A stretch of DNA of 21,687 nucleotides from DATKZS01 sp035527835 [NCBI: bacterium] (GTDB lineage Bacteria > RBG-13-61-14), in the NCBI GenBank assembly GCA_035527835.1, contig DATKZS010000106.1, forward strand, positions 1-21,687. The letters are read 5' to 3'. Under the pieces are notes generated by a model. The model worked only from the letters and a program-made list of their open reading frames with translations. It did not search any database and was not told the DNA's origin. Shown here one piece after another: positions 6,502 through 16,800 of the stretch; the stretch's first letter is position 1; the number at the start of each line of letters is the position of its first letter. Both the position numbers and the translations under genes were made by a program.

Positions 6502-7509
6502 CTACAAGCAATCAATCAAGACCTTGGCCTGTCCCGGGGCGTGGAGGGATTGGAAGGCGAGGTTGAGGTCGGCGAGGGGGATGACGGCGCTGATGAGGAC
6601 GGCGGGGTCGAGGGCGTTGGCGGCGAGAGCGGAGAGGGCGGCGGAGAACTCGGCGGCGGTGTAGCCGAAGCTGAATTTGATTGAGATTTCCTTGCCGAAG
6701 CAGATGATGGGCAAGATGCTGACCTTGCCCATGTTGATGCCGAGCATCAGGACCGTGCCGGCCGGGCGCACCATGTTGATGGCCTCCATCATCGAGGTTT
6801 CCGTGCCCGCGCAATCGAGCACGGTTTGCGGCGGCCCGCCCGCCTCCTTTATCACAACCGTGAGCGGCTTTTCCCGGGCCGGGTCAATCACCCGCGCGCC
6901 CGCCCTCTTGGCCCGCTCGGCCCGGGCAGGGTCCGGCTCGGACACGAAAATATTGTTCACGCCCCTCTCCCTGAGCGCGTAAATGCACATCAGCCCGATG
7001 GGTCCGGCGCCCATGATCAGGACCGGGCCCCCGGTCCCGAGCATGGCCACGCCGTGCCGGCCGACCGCCCAGGGCTCGGTGAGGGCCGCAGTCTTGAGGT
7101 CGAGGCCGGCCGGGATGCGATAGAGCATGGAGGGCTTGACCCGCATGAACTGGGCGAACCCGCCCGGGTTCATGCCCAGGCCGTAGCTGCTATTGAGCCC
7201 GTTCTGACAGTGCTGGGTGTTGCCGGCCCGGCAGAACTCGCAGGTCCCGCACGGCGCCAGCGGCATCACCGCCACTTCTTCGCCCTCGCGCCAGCCTTGA
7301 ACGCCATCGCCCAGGGCCGCCACCTCTCCGGTCAGCTCATGCCCGATGATCGCCTTCGGCGGCAACAGCCCCTTCTCCACCAGGTGCAGGTCGGAGCCGC
7401 AAATCCCGCAATACCTGACCCGCACCACCGCCTCGCCCGGACCCGGAACCGGGACCGGGACCTCGGCGATCTCGAACGTCCCGCCCCGCTGGAACAACGC
7501 CGCTTTCAT
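6502..7509 (-). CDS. Zinc-dependent medium-chain alcohol/polyol dehydrogenase
   Basis: This is a cytoplasmic NAD(P)-dependent oxidoreductase of the MDR superfamily, closest in look to sorbitol, threonine or alcohol dehydrogenases. The GroES-like half has the catalytic-zinc cysteine in YCGICGSDLH, the GHE motif (IIGHELTGEV) and the four structural-zinc cysteines in CGTCEFCRAGNTQHC. The Rossmann half starts with VLIMGAGPIGLM and is followed by an acidic residue (VSEPD) that favours NAD. The 335 residues are near the usual 340-350. I chose the ATG at 7509, which has GGAGGA six bases before it; the in-frame ATG at 7518 lacks a site and earlier ones fall in or before the promoter. A good promoter lies at 7543-7570. 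It stands alone between repeat-rich spacers, so its substrate cannot be inferred from neighbours. Confidence 0.9.
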   Translation of the reverse strand: MKAALFQRGGTFEIAEVPVPVPGPGEAVVRVRYCGICGSDLHLVEKGLLPPKAIIGHELTGEVAALGDGVQGWREGEEVAVMPLAPCGTCEFCRAGNTQHCQNGLNSSYGLGMNPGGFAQFMRVKPSMLYRIPAGLDLKTAALTEPWAVGRHGVAMLGTGGPVLIMGAGPIGLMCIYALRERGVNNIFVSEPDPARAERAKRAGARVIDPAREKPLTVVIKEAGGPPQTVLDCAGTETSMMEAINMVRPAGTVLMLGINMGKVSILPIICFGKEISIKFSFGYTAAEFSAALSALAANALDPAVLISAVIPLADLNLAFQSLHAPGQAKVLIDCL

Positions 7510-7542
7510 CTTGTCCTCCATTCCTTGCATTAGTCCGCCGCC

Positions 7543-7570
7543 AGCATATCCCATCGTGGTTCCATGTCAA
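7543..7570 (-). promoter_or_regulatory. Sigma-70-type promoter of the dehydrogenase
   Basis: The minus strand has a perfect TTGACA at 7565-7570 and TATGCT at 7543-7548 with a 16-base spacer. This would start the message about 27 bases before the ATG at 7509, leaving room for the GGAGGA site. Spacing and position agree well. Confidence 0.6.
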
Positions 7571-7582
7571 GCCTTTTAAGAA

Positions 7583-7675
7583 GGTTTGTGGTTTGGGGTT
7601 TATGGTTTGTGGTTCAATTTCGGGCCTCAAGCCCTAAGTCCCAAGCCCTGAACTACAAACCCCAAACCACAAACC
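7583..7675. repeat. Seven-base repeat element with palindromic ends, copy 2
   Basis: The left arm at 7583-7614 is made of GGTTTGT/GGTTTGG units. The core at 7622-7649 has CAAGCCC-type units on this strand. The right arm at 7650-7675 is made of CAAACCC/CAAACCA units and is the inverse of the left arm. It has the same build as 4793-4957, but the core is on the opposite strand. Confidence 0.8.
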
Positions 7676-7751
7676 CTCCCCTTCGCGACATTACTTTTTT
7701 TCCTCTTGGGGTGCGACCAACTTACTATTAATAGGGGAGCATGAAATTGAA

Positions 7752-7862
7752 GAGGTTTGGGGTTTGAGGTTTGTGGTTAAAGAGGTTTAACAGGGATATA
7801 CAGGATGAACATGACAAGAGAAATTTAGAATTTATCCTTAAAATCCTTGACATCCTTGTTTA
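7752..7862. repeat. Heptad arm joined to an ACAGGAT inverted repeat
   Basis: GGTTTGGGGTTTGAGGTTTG (7754-7773) with a TGGTTAAAG tail resembles the heptad arms. It is followed by AACAGGGATATACAGGAT (7789-7806). About 45 bases later comes the inverse ATCCTTGACATCCTTGTT (7843-7860). The two repeat families are thus physically joined, as they are at 6259-6335. Confidence 0.7.
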
Positions 7863-8226
7863 TTATTCTTGATTGGGGGCAAAAAAAGTGTATAGCCGTG
7901 CTCAACAACGGGGTCGGAAGCGAACATTTTGGCGCGACGTTTCGTGGCCTGATTTGTGGGACAGAGCGGCCCGGGTTTCAGGCCGCGGGTGGCCTGGACG
8001 GTGGGACGCGGGAGGCCGGAGATTGGGCCAGCCGTGGTCCAGTTCAGGGGCTTCGCGGCCTGGGCCCTGGGCCTCAAAATTCAGGCCACGGGCGGCCAAC
8101 TGCCGGATTTGTTTGGAGACCGGGTCAAAAACAGGGAAAAATTTTGGGGAAAAAGGCTTGCGTGGCCTGAATCCGCCGCCATTGGTCAAGTCAAAAAATT
8201 CTTCAGCCGCGCCCATCATATCTTTC
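7863..8226. other. GGCC-rich stretch without a recognised gene
   Basis: About 360 bases separate the repeat clusters. Open frames cross it but none resembles a protein family. TTCAGGCCGCGGGTGGCC (7977-7994) and TTCAGGCCACGGGCGGCC (8080-8097) are near-identical direct repeats. ATTCAGGCCACG (8079-8090) and CGTGGCCTGAAT (8161-8172) form a perfect 12-bp inverted repeat 70 bases apart. A further inverted CGTGGCCTGA lies near 7943. It could be a structured RNA or a decayed repeat; nothing firmer can be said. Confidence 0.5.
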
Positions 8227-8265
8227 CTCAAGCCTCAAGCCCCAAGCCTCAAGTCCCAAGCCCTT
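8227..8265. repeat. Seven-base tandem repeat, CAAGCCT type
   Basis: Five to six tandem units of CAAGCCT/CAAGCCC/CAAGTCC run over 39 bases. They match the core units of the two larger heptad elements but lack the palindromic arms. It lies about 60 bases upstream of the carbamoyltransferase start. Confidence 0.75.
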
Positions 8266-8282
8266 GGCCCATGCCTCAGTGC

Positions 8283-8309
8283 TTGCAACCCGTCGTGTTG
8301 CCCTATATC
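8283..8309 (+). promoter_or_regulatory. Possible carbamoyltransferase promoter
   Basis: TTGCAA (8283-8288) and TATATC (8304-8309) each match four of six consensus bases, with a short 15-base spacer. It lies 20 bases upstream of the start codon, which makes a very short leader. The match is weak. Confidence 0.25.
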
Positions 8310-8328
8310 CTTTTTAGCGGAGGCAAAA

Positions 8329-10152
8329 ATGACCTCGATACTCGGCATCTCGGCTTTTTATCATGATTCGGCGGCGTGCCTGGTTAAGGACGGTGAGATC
8401 GTGGCGGCGGCGCAGGAGGAGAGGTTCACCCGGAAGAAGCACGACGCGGGGTTCCCGGAGAACGCGGTGGCGTATTGCCTTTCGGCGGCCGGGCTCAAGA
8501 TGGAGGAGCTGGATTACGTGGCGTTTTACGATAAGCCGTTCGTGAAGTTCGAGCGGCTCTTGAAGACGTATCTCGCTTACGCTCCGTTCGGGCTGCGCTC
8601 GTTTGTGATTGCGATTCCGGAGTGGATGGGCAAGAAGCTCTGGCTCAAGGAGCAGCTCCAGGAGCGGGCCGGGGACAAGGTGCCGATCCTGTTCCCGGAG
8701 CACCACGAGTCGCACGCGGCGTCGGCGTTTTTCCCGTCGCCGTTCGAGGAGGCGGCGTTCATCACGGTTGACGGGGTGGGGGAGTGGACGACCACGAGCT
8801 TCGGGACGGGCCGGGGCAACAGGATCGAGCTGATGCGGGAAATCAGGTTCCCTCACTCGCTGGGGCTTCTGTATTCGGCGTTCACCTATTTCACGGGGTT
8901 CAAGGTGAACTCGGGCGAATACAAGCTGATGGGGCTCGCGCCCTACGGCGAGCCCCGGTACGTGGACCTGATCAAAAAGGAGCTGGTTGACATCCGGGAC
9001 GACGGGTCGTTTCGGCTGAACCTGAAATACTTCGACTACATGGTCGGGCTCTACATGACCAACCGCAGGTTCGCGGAGCTGTTCGGCGGCCCGGCGCGGA
9101 AGCCCGAGACCAAGATCACGGAGCGGGAGATGGACCTGGCCCGGTCGGTGCAGGCGGTGACCGAAGAGATCATGATGAAGATGGCGCGCCACGTGCACAA
9201 GGTCACGGGCATGAAGAAGCTGTGCCTGGCCGGCGGCGTGGCGCTGAACTGCGTGGCCAACGGGCTGATCCTGCGGGAGGGCCCGTTCGAGGACATCTGG
9301 ATCCAGCCGGCGGCGGGCGACGCGGGGGGGGCGCTGGGCGCGGCGCTGTACTCGTGGTACCAGTACCTGGGCAACGGGCGATCGGCCACCCCGGACCGGC
9401 GCGACCGCCAGCGCGCGAGCTACCTGGGTCCGGCCTTCTCCGACGATGAGATCGAGTCGTTCCTCGAGGACAACGACATCCCCTATAAGAAGATCGAGCC
9501 CGGCGAGCTGGCGCGGGTCGCGGCCGGGCTGATCGCGGAGAGCAAGGTGGTGGGCTGGTTCCAGGGCCGCATGGAGTTCGGGCCGCGCGCGCTGGGCGCC
9601 CGCTCCATCATCGGCGACGCCCGCAGCCCGGAGATGCAGTCGGTGATGAACCTGAAGATCAAGTTCCGCGAGTCGTTTCGGCCGTTCGCGCCCACGGTGC
9701 TGGCGGACCGGGCGTGCGATTACTTTGACATCAGCTGCGAGTCGCCGTACATGCTGCTCACGGCCTACGTGCGCGACAAGTATAAAAAGCCCGTGCCGCC
9801 GGAGATGGACCAGGCGCGGGGCCTGGACAAGCTCAAGGTGCACCGCTCCGAGATCCCGGCCATCACGCACGTTGACTACTCGGCCCGGCTCCAGACCGTG
9901 AACCGCAACGACAACCGGCTTTATTACGACATGATCAAGGCGTTCGAGGACCTGACCGGGTGCCCCGTCATTATCAACACCAGCTTCAACGTGCGCGGCG
10001 AGCCCATCGTCTGCTCGCCCGAGCACGCCTGGCGCTGCTTCATGCGCACGCGCATGGACTACCTGGTCATGGGCAACATCCTGCTCGACAAGAAGGACAT
10101 GCCGGAGTGGGAAGAGACCGAGGACTGGGAAAGCGAGTTCCCGCTGGACTGA
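8329..10152 (+). CDS. Carbamoyltransferase, NodU/CmcH family
   Basis: This family moves a carbamoyl group from carbamoyl phosphate to hydroxyls of sugars, antibiotics or surface polysaccharides. The protein has 607 residues. The N-terminal Kae1-like ATP domain begins MTSILGISAFYHDSAACLV. It contains the metal-binding HHESHAASAFF (125-135), DGVGEW (149-154), YKLMGLAPYG and the nucleotide site CLAGGVALNCVANG with IQPAAGDAGGALG. The C-terminal domain carries GRMEFGPRALGARSIIGD, FRPFAPTVL and NTSFNVRGEPIV. All expected family motifs and the full length are present, so it should be active. I chose the ATG at 8329 because AGCGGAGG stands seven bases before it and the family's N-terminus starts there; the frame stays open upstream to 7873 but that part is repeat sequence. 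No sugar or antibiotic biosynthesis gene is adjacent, so its substrate is unknown. Confidence 0.93.
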   Translation: MTSILGISAFYHDSAACLVKDGEIVAAAQEERFTRKKHDAGFPENAVAYCLSAAGLKMEELDYVAFYDKPFVKFERLLKTYLAYAPFGLRSFVIAIPEWMGKKLWLKEQLQERAGDKVPILFPEHHESHAASAFFPSPFEEAAFITVDGVGEWTTTSFGTGRGNRIELMREIRFPHSLGLLYSAFTYFTGFKVNSGEYKLMGLAPYGEPRYVDLIKKELVDIRDDGSFRLNLKYFDYMVGLYMTNRRFAELFGGPARKPETKITEREMDLARSVQAVTEEIMMKMARHVHKVTGMKKLCLAGGVALNCVANGLILREGPFEDIWIQPAAGDAGGALGAALYSWYQYLGNGRSATPDRRDRQRASYLGPAFSDDEIESFLEDNDIPYKKIEPGELARVAAGLIAESKVVGWFQGRMEFGPRALGARSIIGDARSPEMQSVMNLKIKFRESFRPFAPTVLADRACDYFDISCESPYMLLTAYVRDKYKKPVPPEMDQARGLDKLKVHRSEIPAITHVDYSARLQTVNRNDNRLYYDMIKAFEDLTGCPVIINTSFNVRGEPIVCSPEHAWRCFMRTRMDYLVMGNILLDKKDMPEWEETEDWESEFPLD

Positions 10153-10169
10153 TCCGCTCTCCATAAATA

Positions 10170-10236
10170 AGGTGGGAGGCCGGCTCCGACGGGCGATCCC
10201 TTAAAGAGTCGCCGGCCGGAGGCCGCCTCCCACTTT
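10170..10236. terminator. Long hairpin between convergent genes
   Basis: GTGGGAGGC (10172-10180) pairs perfectly with GCCTCCCAC (10225-10233). Inside these arms, CGGCTCCGACGGGCGA pairs well with TCGCCGGCCGGAGGCC. The stem is flanked by AA on the left and TTTC on the right. Lying between the convergent carbamoyltransferase and giant-protein genes, it would suit a bidirectional terminator. The U-tract is weak, and it may instead be an interspersed palindromic repeat of a kind found in many genomes. Confidence 0.6.
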
Positions 10237-10252
10237 CAATTAACGGCCGCGG

Positions 10253-10830
10253 TCAGTTCCCGAAGGCCTGATAGCTGAACAGGCTGCCGCCCACGTCGCC
10301 ATGTCCCGAAAGTGCCCGGAAGGTGACGTCAAACCCCGAGGCGCTGATGTTGGAGATCCTGGTCGCCACGTATTCCTCGCTTCCGATCGGGCCGGCCAGC
10401 GGCGAGACCAGGACCTGGGGCGGACCCGTGAATCCGCGCTTGAAGCTGACGTGGACCGTAACGCTCACGGCGGGCGTGGCCACGTCCAAGGTCCTCGTGT
10501 CCATTTCCAGGCGGCCGTCGAGCAGGCCGTCGGCCTTGATGGCATAAGGGACGCTGGTGATGCGCGCGCGGGGTATCATCAGCTCGCCGTTCACCCTGAT
10601 CCTCAGGTAGAGCGGGACCGCGCCGAAAATGTCCGGGTCGAGCGGCGTCACGCTCCCCAGCAGCACGTTGTAAATGCCCTGGCTCACCAGCACGTTGGCC
10701 TGCGTCTCCTGCCAGAGCAGCGTGCCGCCGGTGGGCGCGTCGAAAATCTGGAAGATGATGTCCACGGTGTCGGAGACGGACACGCCGGCGGCGTCGGTGA
10801 GCCGGCCCTGGTAGTTGATGAGGTGGGCGG
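10253..10830 (-). other. C-terminal domain of the giant protein
   Basis: About 190 residues. The first half (INYQGRLTDAAGVSVSDTV through PRARITSVPYAIKAD) is a pattern I know from the C-termini of many exported proteins of Deltaproteobacteria. The second half (VHVSFKRGFTGPPQVLVSPL to the end, FSYQAFGN) resembles the H-type lectin fold. A carbohydrate-binding or trimerising role is inferred. Confidence 0.5.
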
Positions 10831-13800
10831 GCGAGCTCGGGAAGTCGAACGGGTCGGTGGGGTCGGTGCCGGAGCTCACCTCGATGCCGTCGTTGTAGCC
10901 GTCGCCGTCGGTGTCGGGATTCAGCGGGTCGGTGGAGAACAGGATGACCTCGTCCCGGTCGGAGAGGCCGTCGCCGTCAGTGTCGGGATTGGCCGGGTCC
11001 GTGCCCAGGGTGAAGATTTCATAATCGTCGTTAAAGAGATCGCCGTCGGTGTCCGCGTTGCAGGGATCGGTGCCGTAACTGAACTCGATAATGTTGGCCA
11101 GCGCGTCGAGGTCAGGGTCCGCTAACGCATCGGCGACGGAGGCGTCGGTGCAGGTGTAGAGGTCCTCCCAGACGTCGGGCATACTGTCGCCGTCGCGGTC
11201 GGTAAGGGTGTTGCCGCCCGGCTCCGCGCCGTCGGGGATGCCGTCGCCGTCGGTGTCCGGGTCGAGCGGGTTGGTAGAGTTCACGAAAATCTCGCTCCAG
11301 TCGGTGAGCCCGTCGCCGTCGCTGTCGCTCAGCCAGGGATCGGTGAAATAAGTTCCGACCTCGATTAAATCACTCAATCCGTCTCCGTCCGAGTCCGCGG
11401 CGTTGGGATTAGTGCCGTAGATCATGACCTCGTCCGCGTCGTCAAGCCCGTCGCCGTCGCTGTCGGTGGCCAGCGGATCGGTGTGCGAAGTCTGCACCTC
11501 AAAGGCGTCATTGAGCCCCTCGCCGTCGGAGTCAGGGTTGGTGGGATCGGTGCCGTAGGTGTTGACTTCGGCCCCATCAAAGAGTCCCTCGCCGTCGGTG
11601 TCCGGGTTGCACGGGTCGGTGCCGTGGGCAAACTCGCCGGTGTTGTTGAGCCCGTCGGAGTCGTTGTCGGCCAGGGAGTCGCCGCTCAGGGGATCGAGTC
11701 CGCAGGAAACGTATAACACCTCCCAGTCGTCGGGCAGGCCGTCGCCGTCGGGGTCGGAGGAGCAGGGATCGGTGCCCAGGTTGTACTCGGCGAGGTTGGT
11801 GAGCCCGTCGCCGTCGCTGTCGGCTCCGGCGTCAGGAGAGAGGGGATTGCAGCAGGCGGAATGGGCGGCTTCCCATCCGTCGGGCAGAAGGTCGTCGTCG
11901 GTGTCCCAGTCGGCGGGGTCGGTGCCCAGGGCGGCATCCTGGGCGATGGCGAGGCCGTCGCCGTCGGCGTCAATACCGACGCGGGTGAAATAAATCTGCT
12001 GGACGCCGTCGCGGGAGTCGCGCCAGGCGATGCCGAACTCGGAGCCGGTCCAGGCCATGGTCGGCTCGTTCTTGGCGGAAGCGACGGTGGTGACGGGAGC
12101 GCCCGTCCCCAGGGTGGAGCCATCTATGGCCAGGCGCATGAAGTAGATCTCAATGCCCTCGCGCCAGGCCACTCCGAGCTCCGATCCGGCGCGGACGAGC
12201 CGGGAGGATTGCGAGAAGGCCCACGTGTTCGTGAGCCTGGTTTCGGCGCCGATGGCCGTGCCGTCCGGGCCGATGCGGCGGAAGAAGAGCTCCCAATTGG
12301 TGGTGCGGGCGTCCTCCCAGATCACCGCGTACTCTGTCCCGGTCCAGGCCAGCGACGGATAATTGGACCCATTGCCATCGTCGCTCAGCCGGACCTCGGG
12401 GCCCACCGTGGCCCCATCCGCAGTCAGCCTCCGGAAATAGATCTCGTAGTTGCCGTCCCGGTTGTCATACCAGGCCGTCCCGAACTCGTTATAGGGCCAG
12501 CCGCTCCAAGCGAGAGAAGGAAAATTAGAACTGCCCGCTGCCTGGGTGGCCCGGGTTTCCGTGGGCAGGACGGTGTTCCCGTCGGCCGCCAGCACCGAGT
12601 CATAAATCTCGTTGTCGCCGTCGCGGCTGTCGTGCCAGGCCACGCCGTAGCGCGAGCCGGTCCAGATCACCGTGGGTCCGGAGGAGACTGAAGCATTGCT
12701 GGAGAGGCGCAGGTCCGGGCCCACGGTCGAGCCGGCAAGGTCCAGACGGTTGAAGAAGATCTCATAGTTTCCATACCTGTTGTCATACCAGGCGATCCCG
12801 TATTCCGATCCCGACCAGGCGAGCGTGGGGAGCTCGTTGTTGCTGGGGCTATAAGTCAGGCGGAGGTTCAGTCCCACGGTCGAGCCGTCCACCGCGAGCC
12901 GGCTGAAATAGAGCTCGCGGTTGCCGGTGCGGGTGTCGCGCCAAACCAGGCCGTACTCGCTCCCGCTCCAGGCCAGGTTCGGGTAATAGGCCTCGCCGCC
13001 TCCGATGGTCACCCGAACCTCCGGGCCCAGGGGCAAGTTGGACGGCGCGATGCGGGCATCGAAGGGCTGGGCGCCCCATAAGACCTCATTGCCGTCAAGC
13101 GCGCCGTCATCGTCGGCGTCGGGGTCATTGGGGTCGGTGCCGGTGTCGGCCAGGTCAATAAAGACGCCGGTGTCGGTCTCGACCTGGTCGGGCAGGCCGT
13201 CGGCGTCGGAGTCCGGGGTGGGGGAGTTGGGATCGGTGGCGAAGGAGTTGACCTCGAGGCCGTCGGAGAAGCCGTCGCCGTCGGTGTCGGTCGCGCAGGG
13301 GTCGGTGCTGTTCCCCCATTCCGCGAGGTTCATGAGGCCGTCGCCATCCGCGTCGGAGAAGGCGTCGTTGCCCGCGGGGTTCAGGCAGGAGTATGCCTCC
13401 TCCCACCAGTCGGGCATGCCGTCGCCTTCCGCGTCGGTGAAGACGCAGGGGTCGTCGCCGCGGAGGAACTCGGCGAGGTTGGAGATGCGGTCGCCGTCCG
13501 GGTCGCCGGTGGTATCGGCGGCCAGCGGATTGAGGCCGCAGGCCGATCCCTGGATCACCTCGTAGCCGTCGCTCATGCCGTCATCGTCGGTGTCCCAGTC
13601 CGCGGGGTCGGTGCCGGCCGGCGGCTCGAGCACGTCCACCAGTCCGTCGCCGTCGCTGTCCGGGCCCAGGCGGGCGAAATAAACCTCGTAGGCGCCGGAG
13701 CGGGTGTCGTGCCAGGCCATGCCGAACTCGGACCCGGTCCAGACCAGGTCGGGCCAGCCCGAGGTCCCCGGGGCGAAGGTGATGCGTTGCTCGGCGCCGA

Positions 13801-16800
13801 TCCGCTCGCCCTGCTCGTCCAAGTAAGTGAAGTAGATCTCGTAGTTGCCGTCGCGGGAATCGTTCCAGCAGATCCCGTACTGGGAGCCGGTCCAGGCCAT
13901 GGCGGGCATGGATGACTCGGAGGGGGTTGAGCTGATCCGGAGGTTCGGACCCAGCGCCCATAACATGTCGTCGGCATGGACGAAGTAGGTCTCGTAGACC
14001 CCGCCCGCGCGGTTGTCGTTCCAGGCGATGGCGAACTCGGAGCCGTTCCAGGCGAGCGTGGGGATCAAGGAGTCGGCGGAGTCGGAGGTCATCCTGACAT
14101 CGCCCATGTATCGGGATCCGTTCGGATTGAGCAGGGTGGTGTAAATCTCGTTGTTTGAATTCCGGTTGTCGTTCCAGGCCAAACCGTAATACGTTCCATC
14201 CCAGGCCAGGGAGGCGTAGCGCGAGGCGGAGGTGTCGTAGGTGATGCGCCGGAAGTTGCCGACGGTGGAGCCGTCGGCGGCGATCTGCGCGGTCAGGATC
14301 TCGAGGTTGGAGCTGCCGTAGTCGGCCTCCCAGGCGGCCACGAAACCCGTCTCGCCCCAGCTCAGGGAGGGCCAATGGTTTGCGGTCTGGCTGGAGCCGA
14401 GGCGCTGGAAAGAAAGATCACCCGAGCCGTCCGCGGCGATGCGGGCCATGTAGATGTAGGCCGCGGGCCAGGCGCCCTCCTGTTCCCAGGCCACGCCGAA
14501 CTCGGAGCCGGTCCAGACCAGCGACGGGTACAGGGAATCATAGGAGCTGAACACCACCCTCAGGTCCGGTCCCAGCGTATCCCCCACGGCCGAGAGCCGG
14601 GTAAAGTATATTTCGTAATAGTATAAACCGTCGCGGGGGTCTTCCCAGGCCAGCCCGAACTCCGAGCCGGTCCAGGCCAGGTCGGGGTCGCCCGCGCCCC
14701 CGCCATCCCAGGTGACGCGCCGGGCGCTGCCGATCACGGCGTAGCCCGGGGCGATGTTTCCGTTAAAGGGATTGGAGCCGCCGATGATCTCGTAATAATC
14801 GTTGACCGCGTCGCCGTCGGTGTCCGGGTTGCCGGGATCGGTGCCGGTGTCGGCGAAGCCGTTGAACACGCCGGTGTTCGTCTCCACCGCGTCGGGCAGG
14901 CCGTCGCCGTCGGTGTCGGCATCGGGAACGAGGGGGTCGGTGAGGAACAGGAAAAGCTCGTCGTAGTCGCTGAGGCCATCGCCGTCGGTGTCGGGGTCGA
15001 GGGGATCGGTTCCGTAGGTCAAGGCCTCGTCGCCGTCGCTGATGCCGTCGTTGTCGGAGTCGGGGTCGCAGGGATCGGTGAGGCCGTCGTACTCCTCAAG
15101 GTTGGACAGGCCGTCGCTGTCCGCATCGCTGAGCGCGTCCGCGGCCAGGGGTTGCACGCCGCACGACGAATGGGCCACTTCCCAGCCGTCGGGCATGAGG
15201 TCGTCATCCGAGTCCCAGTCGTTCGGCGAGGTGATGGTCTCGAGGCCGTCGTTCAGGCCGTCGCCGTCGGAGTCCGGACCGAAATACATCATATATGGCT
15301 TATAGGAGCCGTCGCGGTTGTCAAGCCAGCCGGCCGCGAACCTGGATCCGGTCCAGGCCAGGGACGGTGTGGAGCTGCCCACCGTGGTGCCGTCCGAAAG
15401 CCGGATCGGACCATATAACGGCCCCCCCGCGGCCGTGCCTAATGACGCCACTCCAAAATACAGAAAGGGAAAGTTGAAGATGCCCGTCCCGAATCCCAGC
15501 AGCGAGCCGCCCCGCACCACGCTGGCTTCGTAGATATATTCCACGCTGGAGCCGGAGACAACCATCGGCTGGGCCGGGGCCAGCGGCGATCCATCCGCGC
15601 CCAGGCGCAAATACTTCACCTCCCATAAGCCATCAAGCAGCTCGATGTAGGTCAGCCCGTACTCGGAGCCGGTCCAGATCAGGGAAGGCCCAACGGATCC
15701 CGCGGTGTCTCCCCCGGTTATTTGAACTTCGCCGCCCACCACGGTCCCGCCGGCGCTGACCCTGGTGAAGTAAATCTCCGAGGTCCCGGTCCTGTCATCG
15801 TACCAGGCCACCCCGAACTCCGAGCCGGTCCAGGCGGCCGCGGGAGAGATGGCGTTGGTGGCATCATGACTGAGCCTGAGCTCGGGTCCGATGACCGTGT
15901 TTCCATCGGCGTTGATCCTGGCGAAATAGATCTCAATCGGCCCGTCCCGGTTATCGGGCCAGGCCAGGCCGAACTCGGTGCCGGTCCAGGCCAGGCTCGC
16001 GCGGTTGTTGCTGTAGTATTTGTAATACGTAGTGGATACCACGAGAGGCGGGCCAGCGGTGGAGCCGTCAAGGCCGAAGGTGCCCAGGCGGACCTCGTAG
16101 AGGTTGTCGAAGCCATGGGCGTATCCGAACTCCGAGCCGGTCCAGAGCAGGCTCAGCTCATCCGGTGTTCCCGAGTTGCCGGCCACCATGAGGTTCGGGC
16201 CCAGGTTGGAAAAGTCGGCGCTCAGCCGGGTGAAAATTAAATCGCGATTGCCCGCCAGACCCGTCCACATGGCGCCGAACTCCGAGCCGGTCCATGCAAT
16301 TCTTAATTGATTGGTATAGTCACCATTTATCTGGCGTTCCGGCCCTTCCGCTTTCACGCTCGGAGTGATGCGGTCATCCGAGGGGTTCGAGCCGGCAAAA
16401 GCCTCGGCGCCGTCCCCGACCCCGTCATCGTCCGAGTCCGGGTCCCAGGGGTCGGTGCCGTAGACGTTGATTTCCTGGCCGTCGTTGAGGCCGTCGTAGT
16501 CGCTGTCGGGGTTGAGGGGGTCGGTGCCCCAGACGATGGCCTCCAGATAGTCGGTGAGGGCGTCGCCGTCGGTGTCGGGGTTGCAGGGGTCGGTCCAGAC
16601 GGTGAACTCGCCGAGGTTGTCCAGCAAGTCGGAATCCGGGTCGGCGGTGGTGCTCCCCGCGAGCACCGGGTCTATGCCGGTACAGGAGCGGTAATTGTAC
16701 TCCCAGCCGTCGCCCATGCCGTCGTTGTCGGTGTCCGTGTCGCAGGGGTCGGCGCCGATCGTGTATTCGTCCAGGTTGGCGAGTCCGTCCCCCTCGGCGT

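Noticed and set aside
7873-8328. N-terminal extension of the carbamoyltransferase
   Set aside because: The frame is open, but this part is heptad and GGCC repeat DNA. The family's N-terminus and a good binding site mark the start at 8329.
8314-10164. Long minus-strand open frame opposite the carbamoyltransferase
   Set aside because: Antisense shadow; the plus-strand frame has all family motifs and the ribosome binding site.
13005-13565. Separate plus-strand serine-rich protein inside the giant gene
   Set aside because: Serine runs come from antisense reading of GAC-GGC-GAC codons; no start signal or domain.
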